Shown here one piece after another: positions 54,051-62,536 of a stretch of 64,000 nt of DNA. Both the position numbers and the translations under genes were made by a program. How positions within the stretch are numbered: the stretch's first letter is position 1; each line of letters opens with the position of its first letter. The notes beneath the pieces were generated by a model. It was not told where the DNA came from, made no database searches, and saw nothing but the letters and a program-made list of their open reading frames with translations. Source of the stretch: Muricoccus pecuniae (lineage in GTDB: Bacteria > Pseudomonadota > Alphaproteobacteria > Acetobacterales > Acetobacteraceae); assembly GCF_014199205.1 (NCBI RefSeq), contig NZ_JACIJD010000001.1, positions 62,001-126,000 on the forward strand, in the 5' to 3' direction.

Positions 54051-55180
54051 CGCTTGTGGGCCTCGGGGCCTGCGCCCCGCAAGTGCCGCGCGGGACCTAT
54101 GCGCGCCCGGCCGCCCCGCTCTTCGGCGGCATGGCCGCGCCGATGGAGGTCCAGCCCACGCGGGTCGCGGTCCTCCTGCCCCTCAGCGGGCCGCAGGGCG
54201 CGCTCGGCCAGCCCATGCTGAACGCCGCCACCATGGCCCTGTTCGATTCCGGCCTGCGCGGGGTGGAACTCCTCCCGCGCGATACGGCGGGATCGGCCGG
54301 CGGCGCCTCGGAGGCGGTGCGCGGGGCGATCGCGGAGGGCGCCCGGGTGGTGGTCGGCCCCCTCACGGGCCCCGAGACCGCGGCCGCCGCCGGCCAGGCC
54401 CGCGCGGCCGGCGTGCCCGTCCTCGCCTTCACCAACGATGCGGACCAGGGCGGCAACGGCGTCTGGGTCACGGGCCTCACCCCGGGGCAGCAGGTGCGGC
54501 GCCTGCTGGCCACCGCGCAATCGGCCGGCATCCGCCGCGTCGGCCTTGCCGGGCCGGACGGGCCCTTCATGCGCCAGCTCTCCGCGGCCCTCCGCAACGC
54601 CTCCCAGTCCGCGGGCATGGCGGCGCCGGTGATCGTCTCCTACCCCTCTGGCGCCTCCCGCGCCCAGGCGGCGGGGCAGGTCGCCTCCCAGGCCGGGCCG
54701 GAGGGGATCGGCCTCCTCATCCTCGGCGAGACGGGCGCGACCGGGGCGCGCGAGATGGCCGCGGCCCTCGCCGGGGCGGGGCTTCCCGCGCCGCCACGGC
54801 TGGGCGGGCCGAGCCTCTGGGCGGGCGAGCCGGCAATCGCCGCCGATCCCGCCCTCGGCGGTGCCCTCGTGCCCGGCCCCGACCCCGCGGCCCGCAACGG
54901 CTTCGAGGCCCGCTACCAGTCCGCCTTCGGCGCCCGCCCGCCCCGCCTCGCCGCCACCGCCTATGACGCGACGGCGGCGGCGCTGCGCGGCGTGCGCGGG
55001 GGAGACCCGGCGGCCCCCGCCTCTCTTCCCCTGGGCGAGGTGCTGCAAGGGGCCGAGGGCGCCTATCGCCTCCTGCCCGGCGGGCAGGTGCAGCGGGCGT
55101 TGGCCGTCTATTCCCTGACCCCGGGCGCCGAGCCGCAGATGGTGGAGCCGCCGCTGCTGCCGGGCGCCGCCGGCTCCTGA
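54017..55180 (+). CDS. Penicillin-binding protein activator, LpoA/LppC-like lipoprotein
   Basis: 387 aa from the GTG at 54017. The lipoprotein signal is ATAALLALVGLGACAPQ (lipobox LGAC). The mature part is a periplasmic-binding fold like the C-terminal domain of LpoA, an outer-membrane activator of PBP1A: VAVLLPLSGPQGALGQPML and VVGPLTGPETAAAA. The N-terminal TPR domain of E. coli LpoA is absent. An in-frame TTG at 53918 would overlap the divergent rsmI by 52 bases and put 33 extra residues before the signal, so 54017 is preferred. Confidence 0.85.
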   Translation: MARLRATAALLALVGLGACAPQVPRGTYARPAAPLFGGMAAPMEVQPTRVAVLLPLSGPQGALGQPMLNAATMALFDSGLRGVELLPRDTAGSAGGASEAVRGAIAEGARVVVGPLTGPETAAAAGQARAAGVPVLAFTNDADQGGNGVWVTGLTPGQQVRRLLATAQSAGIRRVGLAGPDGPFMRQLSAALRNASQSAGMAAPVIVSYPSGASRAQAAGQVASQAGPEGIGLLILGETGATGAREMAAALAGAGLPAPPRLGGPSLWAGEPAIAADPALGGALVPGPDPAARNGFEARYQSAFGARPPRLAATAYDATAAALRGVRGGDPAAPASLPLGEVLQGAEGAYRLLPGGQVQRALAVYSLTPGAEPQMVEPPLLPGAAGS

Positions 55181-56583
55181 AGCCGCGTCCCTCCCCGGGC
55201 GCCCTGCTGCGCGTCACCGGGCTGATCGGCGGCGTGCCCTGCGCCGCCCTGCTGCTCCTGCTGCTGACGGGGACGGACCCCGTCGCGGTCGGGCTCGGCC
55301 TGATGGCGACGGGGCTCGCGGCCTTCCTCCTCGCCCATTCCTGGCTGAACACGCTGGCGGGGCTGGAGGCGGAGCTGCGCGCGGCCGCGGAAGGGCTGCC
55401 CGCCCCGCAGCACGATCCCCTGCTGCCCGCCGCCGCGGGGGTGGCCGAGGCCGCCTCCCGCCTGACCCGCAGCCTCGCGCGGCGGGAGGCGCTGGTGAGC
55501 CAGCTTCGCCGCACCGACGCCGCCATCGTCGAGGCCCTGCCGGACCCGCTGCTCGTCCTGGCCGGGGACCGGCGTCCGCTCCGCGCCAACGCCGCCGCGC
55601 GCCGCTTCTTCGGCCCCGGCCCGGCCCCCGGCCCGGCCTCCAATGCCGTGGGGCGCGCCGAGGGCAGCGCGGCCGACACCGCCGCCTTCCTGCGCCACCC
55701 GCTGATCGCCGGCGCCATCGACCGCGCCCTCGCCGAGGGAGGCCCGCAATCGGCCGATGTCGTGCTGCCCGTCCCCGTGGCGCGCGACCTCTCCACCCAG
55801 GTCATCCCGATGGACCCCCCGCTTTCGGACGGGGGGCGGCTGCTCGTGGTGCTGGCCGACCGCACCCAGGCCCGGGCGGCCGAGCGGATGCGCGCGGATT
55901 TCGTGGCCAATGCCAGCCACGAGCTGCGCACCCCGCTCGCCTCCATCATCGGCTTCGTCGAGACGCTGCGCGGCCCCGCCGCCGAGGACCCGGAGGCGAC
56001 CACCCGCTTCCTCGGCATCATCGCGGATCAGGCCGAGCGGATGCGCCGCCTGATCGAGGACCTGCTCGGCCTCTCCCGCATCGAGATGACCGAGCACCAG
56101 GCGCCGCAGGGGGAGGCGCGGCTGGACGCGCTGGCGCGGGACGAGACGGCGGCCATGGCCCCCATCCTCGCCGCCCGCCGCGTCACGCTGGAGGCGAGGC
56201 TCGCCCCCGCCACGGCCAGGCCGGCCGATCCCGGGCAGCTCGCCCAGGTGCTGCGGAACCTGCTGGAGAACGCGGTGCGCTACGGGCGGGAAGGGGGGGC
56301 GGTCCGCCTCACCGTCCGCGCCCTCGCCGCGCCGGAAGGGGGGCTCGCCCCCGGCGTGCTGCTGGAGGTGGCGGATGACGGGCCGGGCATCGCGCGCGAG
56401 CACATCCCGCGCCTGACCGAGCGCTTCTACCGCGTGGACCCCGGCCGCTCCCGCGCGGCGGGCGGCACGGGGCTGGGGCTGGCGATCGTGAAGCACATCG
56501 TCGCCCATCACCGCGGGCAGCTGCTGATCGACAGCACGGTGGGGCAGGGCACCACCATGCGCGTCTGGCTCCCCGGGCACTGA
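55177..56583 (+). CDS. Membrane sensor histidine kinase, PhoR type
   Basis: 468 aa from the CTG at 55177, which overlaps the LpoA stop as CTGA; a GTG at 55234 gives 449 aa. The CTG form adds a basic N-terminus (KPRPSPGALLR) before the first hydrophobic stretch. Two membrane segments, a PAS region, then the H-box ASHELRTPLASIIGF, N-box NLLENAVRYG, G1 DDGPGIARE and G2 GTGLGLAIVKHIV. Resembles PhoR, the phosphate-sensing kinase, though no pst or phoB gene adjoins. The convergent OmpR-type regulator may be unrelated. Confidence 0.9.
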   Translation: MKPRPSPGALLRVTGLIGGVPCAALLLLLLTGTDPVAVGLGLMATGLAAFLLAHSWLNTLAGLEAELRAAAEGLPAPQHDPLLPAAAGVAEAASRLTRSLARREALVSQLRRTDAAIVEALPDPLLVLAGDRRPLRANAAARRFFGPGPAPGPASNAVGRAEGSAADTAAFLRHPLIAGAIDRALAEGGPQSADVVLPVPVARDLSTQVIPMDPPLSDGGRLLVVLADRTQARAAERMRADFVANASHELRTPLASIIGFVETLRGPAAEDPEATTRFLGIIADQAERMRRLIEDLLGLSRIEMTEHQAPQGEARLDALARDETAAMAPILAARRVTLEARLAPATARPADPGQLAQVLRNLLENAVRYGREGGAVRLTVRALAAPEGGLAPGVLLEVADDGPGIAREHIPRLTERFYRVDPGRSRAAGGTGLGLAIVKHIVAHHRGQLLIDSTVGQGTTMRVWLPGH

Positions 56584-56614
56584 GGGCGGACTCTGGGTGG
56601 CCCGGACATGAGAA

Positions 56615-56642
56615 GGGCCGGGGAAGCCTCCCTCCCCGGCCC
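56615..56642. terminator. Bidirectional terminator hairpin
   Basis: GGGCCGGGGA (56615-56624), loop AGCCTCCC, TCCCCGGCCC (56633-56642) is a perfect 10-bp stem between convergent phoR-like and response-regulator genes. On the minus strand the stem is followed by TTCTC. Confidence 0.7.
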
Positions 56643-56668
56643 CTATTGGGTCGCGTTCCCTTCCGGGC

Positions 56669-57385
56669 TCAGGCCGCGGCGCGGCCCGCCAGTGGGTCCA
56701 GCCGATAGCCGCCGCCCTCGGTGAGCAGAAGGGAGGCGGTCGCGGGGTCCGGCTCGATCTTCTGGCGCAGGCGGTAGATATGCGTCTCCAGCGTGTGCGT
56801 GGTCACGGCGGCGTTGTAGCCCCAGACCTCGTTCAGCAGGATCTGCCGCCCCACCGGCCGACCGCCGGCGCGGTAGAGGAACTTCAGGATCGCGCATTCC
56901 TTCTCGGTCAGGCGGATCCGGCGGTTGCGGCCGGGGTCCTGCAGCATCTTGGCCGAGGGGCGGAAGGTGTAGGGCCCGATGACGAAGACGGCGTCCTCGG
57001 AATTGTCGAAGCCGCGCAGCTGGGCGCGGACGCGGGCCAGCAACTCCATGATCCGGAACGGCTTGGCGATGTAGTCGTTCGCACCCGAATCGAGGCCGCG
57101 TACGATGTCCTGCTCGCCGTCCGCGCCGGTGAGCATGATGATCGGCACCTTGATGCCGTTGCGGCGAAGCTCGGCGCAGAGATCGCGCCCGTCTCCGTCC
57201 GGCAGGCCGATGTCCAGCAGCACGGCATCGAACCGGGCGCCCTCGGCCAGAAGGATCTTCGACGCTTCCGCCATCGTCCCGGCCTCGCGCGGGGCGAACT
57301 CGCCCTCGATCGCCAGCTGCTCGGACAAGGTGGCGCGCAGCGCCGGATCGTCGTCCACGATCAGGATCGGACGTGGGTCCGACAT
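56669..57385 (-). CDS. OmpR-family response regulator
   Basis: 238 aa. Receiver: ILIVDDDPALRATL (acidic pair), DAVLLDIGLPDGDG (phospho-acceptor Asp), MLTGADGE, KPFRIMELLARVRAQL (Lys). DNA-binding winged helix with IRLTEKECAILKFLYRAGG, LLNEVWGYNAAVTTHTLETH and EGGGYRLDP. The ATG at 57385 follows AGGAGGGTGC. It ends at a shared terminator with the convergent kinase gene. The cognate kinase is not proved. Confidence 0.95.
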   Translation of the reverse strand: MSDPRPILIVDDDPALRATLSEQLAIEGEFAPREAGTMAEASKILLAEGARFDAVLLDIGLPDGDGRDLCAELRRNGIKVPIIMLTGADGEQDIVRGLDSGANDYIAKPFRIMELLARVRAQLRGFDNSEDAVFVIGPYTFRPSAKMLQDPGRNRRIRLTEKECAILKFLYRAGGRPVGRQILLNEVWGYNAAVTTHTLETHIYRLRQKIEPDPATASLLLTEGGGYRLDPLAGRAAA

Positions 57386-57668
57386 GCACCCTCCTGTAGG
57401 AAAGCCCGGAGTAGGAAAAGCCCGGGGTTCGCGCGCCGGAACGCCCGATCCCGGAGCCGTGATAACGCGATATGGGGCAGATCGTCCTGTCCCGGCAAGA
57501 CTTGGCTCTCTTTTTCGTGGGGAATGCCGCCAGACAGAACGTTTCTGCCCCCTTTTGGACACTTCCGGCATCCCATATTGGCGGCTCGCCGATAGGCGAA
57601 TCGCTTTTGATAAGGCAGTCCAGGAATTCGCCCGACCGGGGCGATTCGGATACGCCGAGGGGACCGGA

Positions 57669-58865
57669 ATGGCCGAAGCTTCGATGGGCGCCGACGCGGC
57701 CCGCCTGCCCGGCTGGCGGGGAAGCGGCCTGGCGGGCGATTCGCGGGCGCTGGCGATGCGGGCCGTGCACCGCGCGGTCTCCGACCTCCGCCGCGGCACG
57801 CCCGTGCTGCTGGACGCGGGCGGCGAGGCGCTGGTGCTGGCGGCGGCCGAGACGGTGGGCGCGCGCGGCCTCGCCGACCTTGCGGCCGCCTCCCTCGCCC
57901 CTCCCGTCCTCCTCCTCTCCGCGCCCCGCGCCGCGAGTCTCCTCGCCCGGCCCGTTCCCGCCCCCGCCGCCGGGGAGGACGCGCCGGTGGCGCTCCGCCT
58001 CTCCCCCGCGCTCCTGGCGCCCGAGGCGCTGCGGAGCATGGCCGACCCCGTGGCCGAGCAGCTCCTGCCCGAGGCGCCGGGGATCGTCGCCGCGCCGGGC
58101 CTCGCCGGAGCGCTGTCGCCCGCCGCCATTACCCTGGCCAAGATCGGGCGGCTGCTACCCGCCCTCGTCGCCGCCCCGGCCTCCATCCCCGCCGGGACGC
58201 GGCTCGGCCTCCTTTCCGTGGGGGTGTCGGAGGTGCTGGGCTATCCCCTCGCGGCCAGCGCGAGCCTGACCCGCGTCGCCGAGGCGCGGGTGCCGCTGGA
58301 GGAGGCGCCGGAGGCCCGGATCGCCGCCTTCCGCGCCGCCGATGGTGGGATCGAGCACCTGGCCATCCTCGTCGGGCGGCCGGAGGATGCCGCGCCCGGC
58401 GGGCCGGCGCCGCTCTGCCGCATCCATTCCGAGTGCTTCACCGGCGACCTGCTGGGGAGCCTGCGCTGCGACTGCGGGCCGCAGCTCCGCGGCGCCATCG
58501 CCCGCATGGCGGCGGAGCCCGCGGGCGGGGTGCTGCTCTACCTCGCCCAGGAGGGGCGGGGGATCGGGCTGGTGAACAAGCTCCGGGCCTATACGCTGCA
58601 GGATGGCGGGCTGGACACGCTGGATGCCAACCGCGCCCTCGGCTACGGCGCGGACGAGCGGGACTTCCGGGTCGCCGCGACGATGCTGGAATCCCTCGGC
58701 CTCACCCGGGTCCGGCTGCTGACGAACAACCCGGACAAGCTCTCCGGCCTCGCCGCCTGCGGGGTCACGGTGGAGGGGCGCGTCTCCCACCTCTTCGCCG
58801 CCAACGGGGTGAATGACGGCTATCTCGCGACGAAGAAGGCGCGCTTCGGCCACCTGCTGGGCTAG
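57669..58865 (+). CDS. ribA: GTP cyclohydrolase II with N-terminal extension
   Basis: 398 aa; opens riboflavin synthesis by hydrolysing GTP. The C-terminal catalytic domain holds the zinc Cys (ECFTGDLLGSLRCDC, Cys near 254, 265 and 267), GRGIGLVNKLRAY, DTLDANRALGYGADERDF and TNNPDKLSGL. Residues 1-200 (MRAVHRAVSDLRRGTPVLL..) are not a working RibB domain as its motifs are missing, but a similar extension occurs in alphaproteobacterial GCHII by general knowledge. The ATG at 57669 follows GAGGGGACC. The 283-base region before it is fairly AT-rich with no recognisable FMN riboswitch. The stop is inside the palindromic element downstream. Confidence 0.9.
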   Translation: MAEASMGADAARLPGWRGSGLAGDSRALAMRAVHRAVSDLRRGTPVLLDAGGEALVLAAAETVGARGLADLAAASLAPPVLLLSAPRAASLLARPVPAPAAGEDAPVALRLSPALLAPEALRSMADPVAEQLLPEAPGIVAAPGLAGALSPAAITLAKIGRLLPALVAAPASIPAGTRLGLLSVGVSEVLGYPLAASASLTRVAEARVPLEEAPEARIAAFRAADGGIEHLAILVGRPEDAAPGGPAPLCRIHSECFTGDLLGSLRCDCGPQLRGAIARMAAEPAGGVLLYLAQEGRGIGLVNKLRAYTLQDGGLDTLDANRALGYGADERDFRVAATMLESLGLTRVRLLTNNPDKLSGLAACGVTVEGRVSHLFAANGVNDGYLATKKARFGHLLG

Positions 58866-58968
58866 AGCGCTTTCCGTTCGCCCTGGCTCACGGCAACCAC
58901 TCTAGCCCTTTGCTTTGTCGCATTTTCCGAGCCGCCGGGTGATTCCACCCGGCTTGAAAATGCTCTAG
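58862..58968. repeat. Composite palindromic intergenic element
   Basis: 107 bases bounded by CTAGAGC (58862-58868) and GCTCTAG (58962-58968). The right half folds as a long hairpin: GCATTTTC (58920-58927) with GAAAATGC (58956-58963), and CCGGGTG (58935-58941) with CACCCGG (58946-58952), leaving ATTC in the loop, so GATTC (58941-58945) is a GANTC site. The left half starts GAGCGCTTTCCGTTCG. It resembles small palindromic repeats in alphaproteobacterial genomes. It overlaps the last codon of ribA. Confidence 0.75.
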
Positions 58969-59015
58969 GCACGCCGCTTGCGCTGCGCCCACCGCCCGAT
59001 GGAGCGGAGCGCGCC

Positions 59016-59480
59016 ATGACCTACACCGTGCCCAACACCACCTCCCCCGAGGGTTGGGGCATGTTCGCCGGCCGGACCTATGGCGGCAGCCGCCCCGCGG
59101 CCGATGGCGGCCCGCCCCTCTTCGGCGATGAATCGCCGCCGATGCCGGTGGAGCTCTCCTTCGACGAGGTGCTGGAGTCCCTCAACCCCCTGCAGCACGT
59201 GCCGGGGGTGGGCATGATCTACCGGGAGGCGACGGGAAGTGCCGCCCCGATCGCCGCGCGCATCATGGTGGGCACGGCGATCGGCGGGCCCATGGGCTTC
59301 CTCGGCGGCGTGGCCTCGGCCATGCTGGAGGTAACGGGCTTTGTAGGCACGCTCCAGGCCATCGCGGCCGGGCGGGACCAGCCCACGGCCTTCCTCGCCT
59401 GGGGTCAGACCCCCGATCCCGCGACCATCGCCCGGGCCCGCGCCGCCTATCAGGAGCAGCTCGCCGCCAACACGGCCTGA
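59016..59480 (+). CDS. Hypothetical protein with hydrophobic Gly/Ala-rich region
   Basis: 154 aa, not recognised. The N-terminal 45 residues are polar (TYTVPNTTSPEGWGMFAG). SFDEVLESLNPLQHVPGVG precedes a hydrophobic Gly-rich stretch (IAARIMVGTAIGGPMGFLGG, then VASAMLEVTGFVGTL) that could insert into membranes as hairpin helices, as in glycine-zipper proteins. The charged C-terminus is ATIARARAAYQEQLAA. The ATG at 59016 follows GGAGCGGAGCGCGCC. Confidence 0.7.
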   Translation: MTYTVPNTTSPEGWGMFAGRTYGGSRPAADGGPPLFGDESPPMPVELSFDEVLESLNPLQHVPGVGMIYREATGSAAPIAARIMVGTAIGGPMGFLGGVASAMLEVTGFVGTLQAIAAGRDQPTAFLAWGQTPDPATIARARAAYQEQLAANTA

Positions 59481-59523
59481 GGGGGCTTGCCCCGGCACCC
59501 CCCCTTTCGGCAAGGAGGGCTGC

Positions 59524-60012
59524 ATGACGACCGCCCGCCTGGAAGACCCGCTGCTGGCCCTGATGTGCGACCGCTGGCGCTGCGCCATCGGCCGCGGCGG
59601 CCTCCGCGCCGACAAGAGCGAGGGCGATGGCGCGACGCCCCGCGGCACCCTGCCCCTGCGCCGCGTGCTATACCGCGCCGATCGCGGCCCGGCGCCGCGC
59701 TGCGCCGTGCCGGTGGAGCCCATCGGCCCCTCGGACGGCTGGTGCGACGACCCCGCCGACCCCGCCTACAACCGCCCGGTCACGCTGCCCTATGCCGGCC
59801 GGCACGAGGAGCTGTGGCGGGGGGACGGGGTCTACGACATCATCGGCGTGCTCGGCTGGAACGACGCGCCCGTGGTGCCGCACCGGGGCAGCGCCATCTT
59901 CCTCCACGTCGCCCGCCCGGACTACACGCCGACCGAGGGCTGCGTGGCCCTCGCCCTGCCCGACCTCCGGGCGGCGCTGGCCGCGGGGCTGACGGCCATC
60001 GAGATACCCTGA
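59524..60012 (+). CDS. L,D-transpeptidase (YkuD) family protein
   Basis: 162 aa single YkuD domain. The active site is IFLHVARPD...PTEGCVAL: His and Cys (near residue 138), with Thr for the Ser of the usual SxGC. L,D-transpeptidases cross-link peptidoglycan or attach lipoproteins; this small form lacks a signal peptide, so it may be cytoplasmic or use another export route. Similar small proteins (YafK/ErfK-like) are common. The ATG at 59524 follows AAGGAGGGCTGC. Confidence 0.85.
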   Translation: MTTARLEDPLLALMCDRWRCAIGRGGLRADKSEGDGATPRGTLPLRRVLYRADRGPAPRCAVPVEPIGPSDGWCDDPADPAYNRPVTLPYAGRHEELWRGDGVYDIIGVLGWNDAPVVPHRGSAIFLHVARPDYTPTEGCVALALPDLRAALAAGLTAIEIP

Positions 60013-60064
60013 GTCTCACAATTCGGTGATGCGTGCGGCGGGGCAGGGGCCTATCCTGGCCGGG

Positions 60065-60742
60065 ATGCGCCGCACCCTCCTCCTCTTCCCGCTCGCCCTC
60101 GCCGCCTGCCAGGCGCCGGAGATGGGCGAGTGGGGCCGTTCCGCCGAGAACGCGCTACGGGCCAGCGTCTTCCTGCCGCCCCGGCAGGACGGCCTCGCCC
60201 CCGCGCGCTACGAGCCGCCCTCCGGCGTGCTGGAGGAGGCCGAGGCGGAGGTGACGGACGGCCCCACCCTCCTCGTCACCGAGGGCCGCCGCCGCCGGGT
60301 GATGCGGATGATCCAGGGCAATGGCGAGCAGCGCATGTGGCGCTCGGACGACGGCTTCGTGCTCGCGACCGACGGGGCGCGGGTGGTCGCCACCGCCGGC
60401 AACCCGACAAGCCTCGCCGCCACCCGCTTCGACAGCCCGGACCCGCTGGACGACGTGACCGCCCTGGCCGAGCGCCCCGCCGCCGCGCGCCGGCTGGTGG
60501 ACATCGTCCCGGCCTCCCGCGATCCCGGCCGGATGCGCTTCGGCGTGGCGCTGGAGTGCCGGCTGCGCGCGGAGCGGGTGCCGGAGGGCCTGTTCGTGGA
60601 GGAGCGCTGCGGCGGCGGGGCGCGCTTCGTGAACCGCTACTGGGCCGATCCCGAGACGGGGGCGGTCTGGCGCTCGGAGCAGTGGGTGGGGACCGACGGC
60701 CGCCCCGTGACGATCGAGGTGGTCAGCCCCCCCGCCAACTGA
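60065..60742 (+). CDS. YjbF-family lipoprotein
   Basis: 225 aa. The signal MRRTLLLFPLALAACQ has the lipobox LAAC. The mature part matches YjbF/GfcB-type lipoproteins linked to exopolysaccharide export: a region with LLVTEGRRRRVMRMIQGNGEQRMWRSDDG (in parts: GPTLLVTEGRRRRV, QRMWRSDDGFVLATDG) and a C-terminal RFVNRYWADPETGAVWRS. The rest of a yjb or gfc cluster is absent. Its 3' end overlaps the convergent glycosyl-phosphate transferase by 20 bases. Confidence 0.78.
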   Translation: MRRTLLLFPLALAACQAPEMGEWGRSAENALRASVFLPPRQDGLAPARYEPPSGVLEEAEAEVTDGPTLLVTEGRRRRVMRMIQGNGEQRMWRSDDGFVLATDGARVVATAGNPTSLAATRFDSPDPLDDVTALAERPAAARRLVDIVPASRDPGRMRFGVALECRLRAERVPEGLFVEERCGGGARFVNRYWADPETGAVWRSEQWVGTDGRPVTIEVVSPPAN

Positions 60743-61787
60743 GCCCGGCCCGCCGCACGCGGCGCGCGACAAGGGCGAGCCAGAGGAGTTGCACCGCCAG
60801 CGGCGGCAGCACCACCAGCGGCTTCACCTCCGGGGGAAGCCGCGGAAAGGCCAGGGCCAGCCCGGCCTGGAACAGCACGAAGGCCCCGTGGATCGCGGCC
60901 ACCCAGCGCACGGAAAGGCCGGACCGCTGGGCCATCTGGTAGAGATGCGTCCGGTGCGGCGCGCTCAGCGGCTCGCCCATCAGTGCGCGGCGCAGCAGGG
61001 TGAAGCCGGTGTCGAAGAGATGCGCGAAGAGCAGCAGCGGCACGATGAGGAAGGAGATCTGCGCCGTGTCGAAGCGCGCGCAGGCCACCGCCAGCACGGC
61101 CAGGATGAAGCCGAGGAACTGGCTGCCCACATCGCCCATGAAGATGCGCGCGGGGTGGAGGTTGTAGGGCAGGTAGCCGATCAGCCCGGCCGTGAGGAAC
61201 AGGGACGCCGCGTAGACGAACCAGGCCGACTGCTCCGCCGCGATGAAGGCGAGGGAGGCGCAGGCCACCAGCAGCGAGCCGCCGACCAGCCCGTCCATCC
61301 CGTCCATGAAGTTCACGGCATTGGTGCAGGCGACGATCCAGAACAGCGTCAGCACCGGCCCCCAGGCGCCGAGCTCCACCACCCCCACCCAGGGCACGGC
61401 CAGCCGCGTGACCACCAGCCCGCTGGCCAGCGCCACCATCGCCGCCCCGGCCTGGGTGGCGAGCTTCACGACGAAGCGGAAGTCCAGCAGGTCGTCCAGC
61501 AGGGCGACGCCGGCGATGGCCAGCGCGGCGAGGATGATGCCGATGAACTCCGCCTCCGCGATGCGGGCGAAGCGGGCCGTTCCGTAGAGCACCACCATCC
61601 CCGCGACGAAGGCGGCGACGATCCCCAGGCCCCCTCCGCGCGGCGTCGGCACCTTGTGCGCGGTCGCGGCGCGGCGGGCGGGGTCGTCCAGCATGGGATA
61701 GGCGATGAGCAGCCGCACCACCCCCGCCGAGAGCAGGATCAGCAGCGCCGCGAAGCCGAGATGCGGCAGGAAGGCCTCGGCGCGCAT
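60723..61787 (-). CDS. WecA/MraY-family polyprenyl-phosphate sugar-1-phosphate transferase
   Basis: 354 aa polytopic membrane enzyme, about ten helices. It transfers a sugar-1-phosphate to undecaprenyl phosphate at the cytoplasmic face. Motifs: HKVPTPRGGGLGI after helix 1, LLDDLLDFRFVVKLATQ (DDxxD-like), NAVNFMDGMDGLVGG, and IFMGDVGSQFLGFIL. This pattern is WecA/WbpL rather than MraY (no MraY HHH loop). The ATG at 61787 is fused to the upstream stop as TGATG. Confidence 0.92.
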   Translation of the reverse strand: MRAEAFLPHLGFAALLILLSAGVVRLLIAYPMLDDPARRAATAHKVPTPRGGGLGIVAAFVAGMVVLYGTARFARIAEAEFIGIILAALAIAGVALLDDLLDFRFVVKLATQAGAAMVALASGLVVTRLAVPWVGVVELGAWGPVLTLFWIVACTNAVNFMDGMDGLVGGSLLVACASLAFIAAEQSAWFVYAASLFLTAGLIGYLPYNLHPARIFMGDVGSQFLGFILAVLAVACARFDTAQISFLIVPLLLFAHLFDTGFTLLRRALMGEPLSAPHRTHLYQMAQRSGLSVRWVAAIHGAFVLFQAGLALAFPRLPPEVKPLVVLPPLAVQLLWLALVARRVRRAGLSWRGG

Positions 61788-62536
61788 CAGGTGGTGATCC
61801 GCGCGGGGTCGAGGGCGGCGTAGACGTCGCCGCTGTTGGCGACATGGGGCAGGGCCTCGATCCAGCCCCGCATCGCCTCCGCCCCCAGCGGCGCGGGGTG
61901 GGCGAGCTCCATGCTCTCCCCGAGGCAGGCGTTGAAGCGGTAGGGGCCGAGGGCGGCCAGACGCGCCAGGCACGCCGCCGCGACGCCGCGCTGGATGGTG
62001 GTGAACTCGAAGGACAGGGCGCGGGGCGCGGAGAGGAGGCCGGCCAGCGCCTCGGCCTCGAAGCCCTCCACGTCGAGCTTGATGAAGTCCGGCATGCCGT
62101 GCTCGGCGGCCAGGGCGTCGAGGGTGGTGACGGGGCGGGGGATCTCCCGGTCCCATTCCTGGCCCTCCCAGCCGGCGGCGCCGTCGGCGGCGGCCACGAA
62201 GTCGCCGGATGCCGTGGCGACGGTGGGGTTGCGCGTGTTCAGCCGCAGCACCGCCTCCCCCGGCGCGGCGCCGACGAGGGCGGGCACCAGCGCCACCCCC
62301 TCATCCCCGCGGAAGAGAAGGCGCAGCACGCGCAACAGCCCGGGCTGCGGCTCCACCGCGACCGCGCGCGCGCCCAGGCGGCGGAAGCTCGCCGCGCGGT
62401 CCCCGACATGGGCGCCGACATCGAAGCCGAGATCCCCGGGGCCGAGAAAGCGGGCGTGGAAGGCGTCCAGCGCCGCGTCCCGGCCCGGGGCGTAGTAGGT
62501 TTCCACGGAGCGGCGGAGGGCGCTGGACCGCCTCAT
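61787..62536 (-). CDS. FkbM-family methyltransferase
   Basis: 249 aa. FkbM-like O-methyltransferase, often modifying glycans. SAM region LGFDVGAHVGDRAASFRRLG and VAVEPQPGLLRVL, then FIKLDVEGFEAEALAG, the signature of the family. The ATG at 62536 is preferred over an earlier one at 62557 because it forms ATGA with the VOC stop. Its stop overlaps the WecA-like ATG. The order suggests modification of a surface polysaccharide started by WecA-like transferase. Confidence 0.92.
   Translation of the reverse strand: MRRSSALRRSVETYYAPGRDAALDAFHARFLGPGDLGFDVGAHVGDRAASFRRLGARAVAVEPQPGLLRVLRLLFRGDEGVALVPALVGAAPGEAVLRLNTRNPTVATASGDFVAAADGAAGWEGQEWDREIPRPVTTLDALAAEHGMPDFIKLDVEGFEAEALAGLLSAPRALSFEFTTIQRGVAAACLARLAALGPYRFNACLGESMELAHPAPLGAEAMRGWIEALPHVANSGDVYAALDPARITT

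Noticed and set aside
57386-57668. FMN riboswitch upstream of ribA
   Set aside because: No RFN core elements were found; only short inverted repeats such as TCGCC/GGCGA are present.
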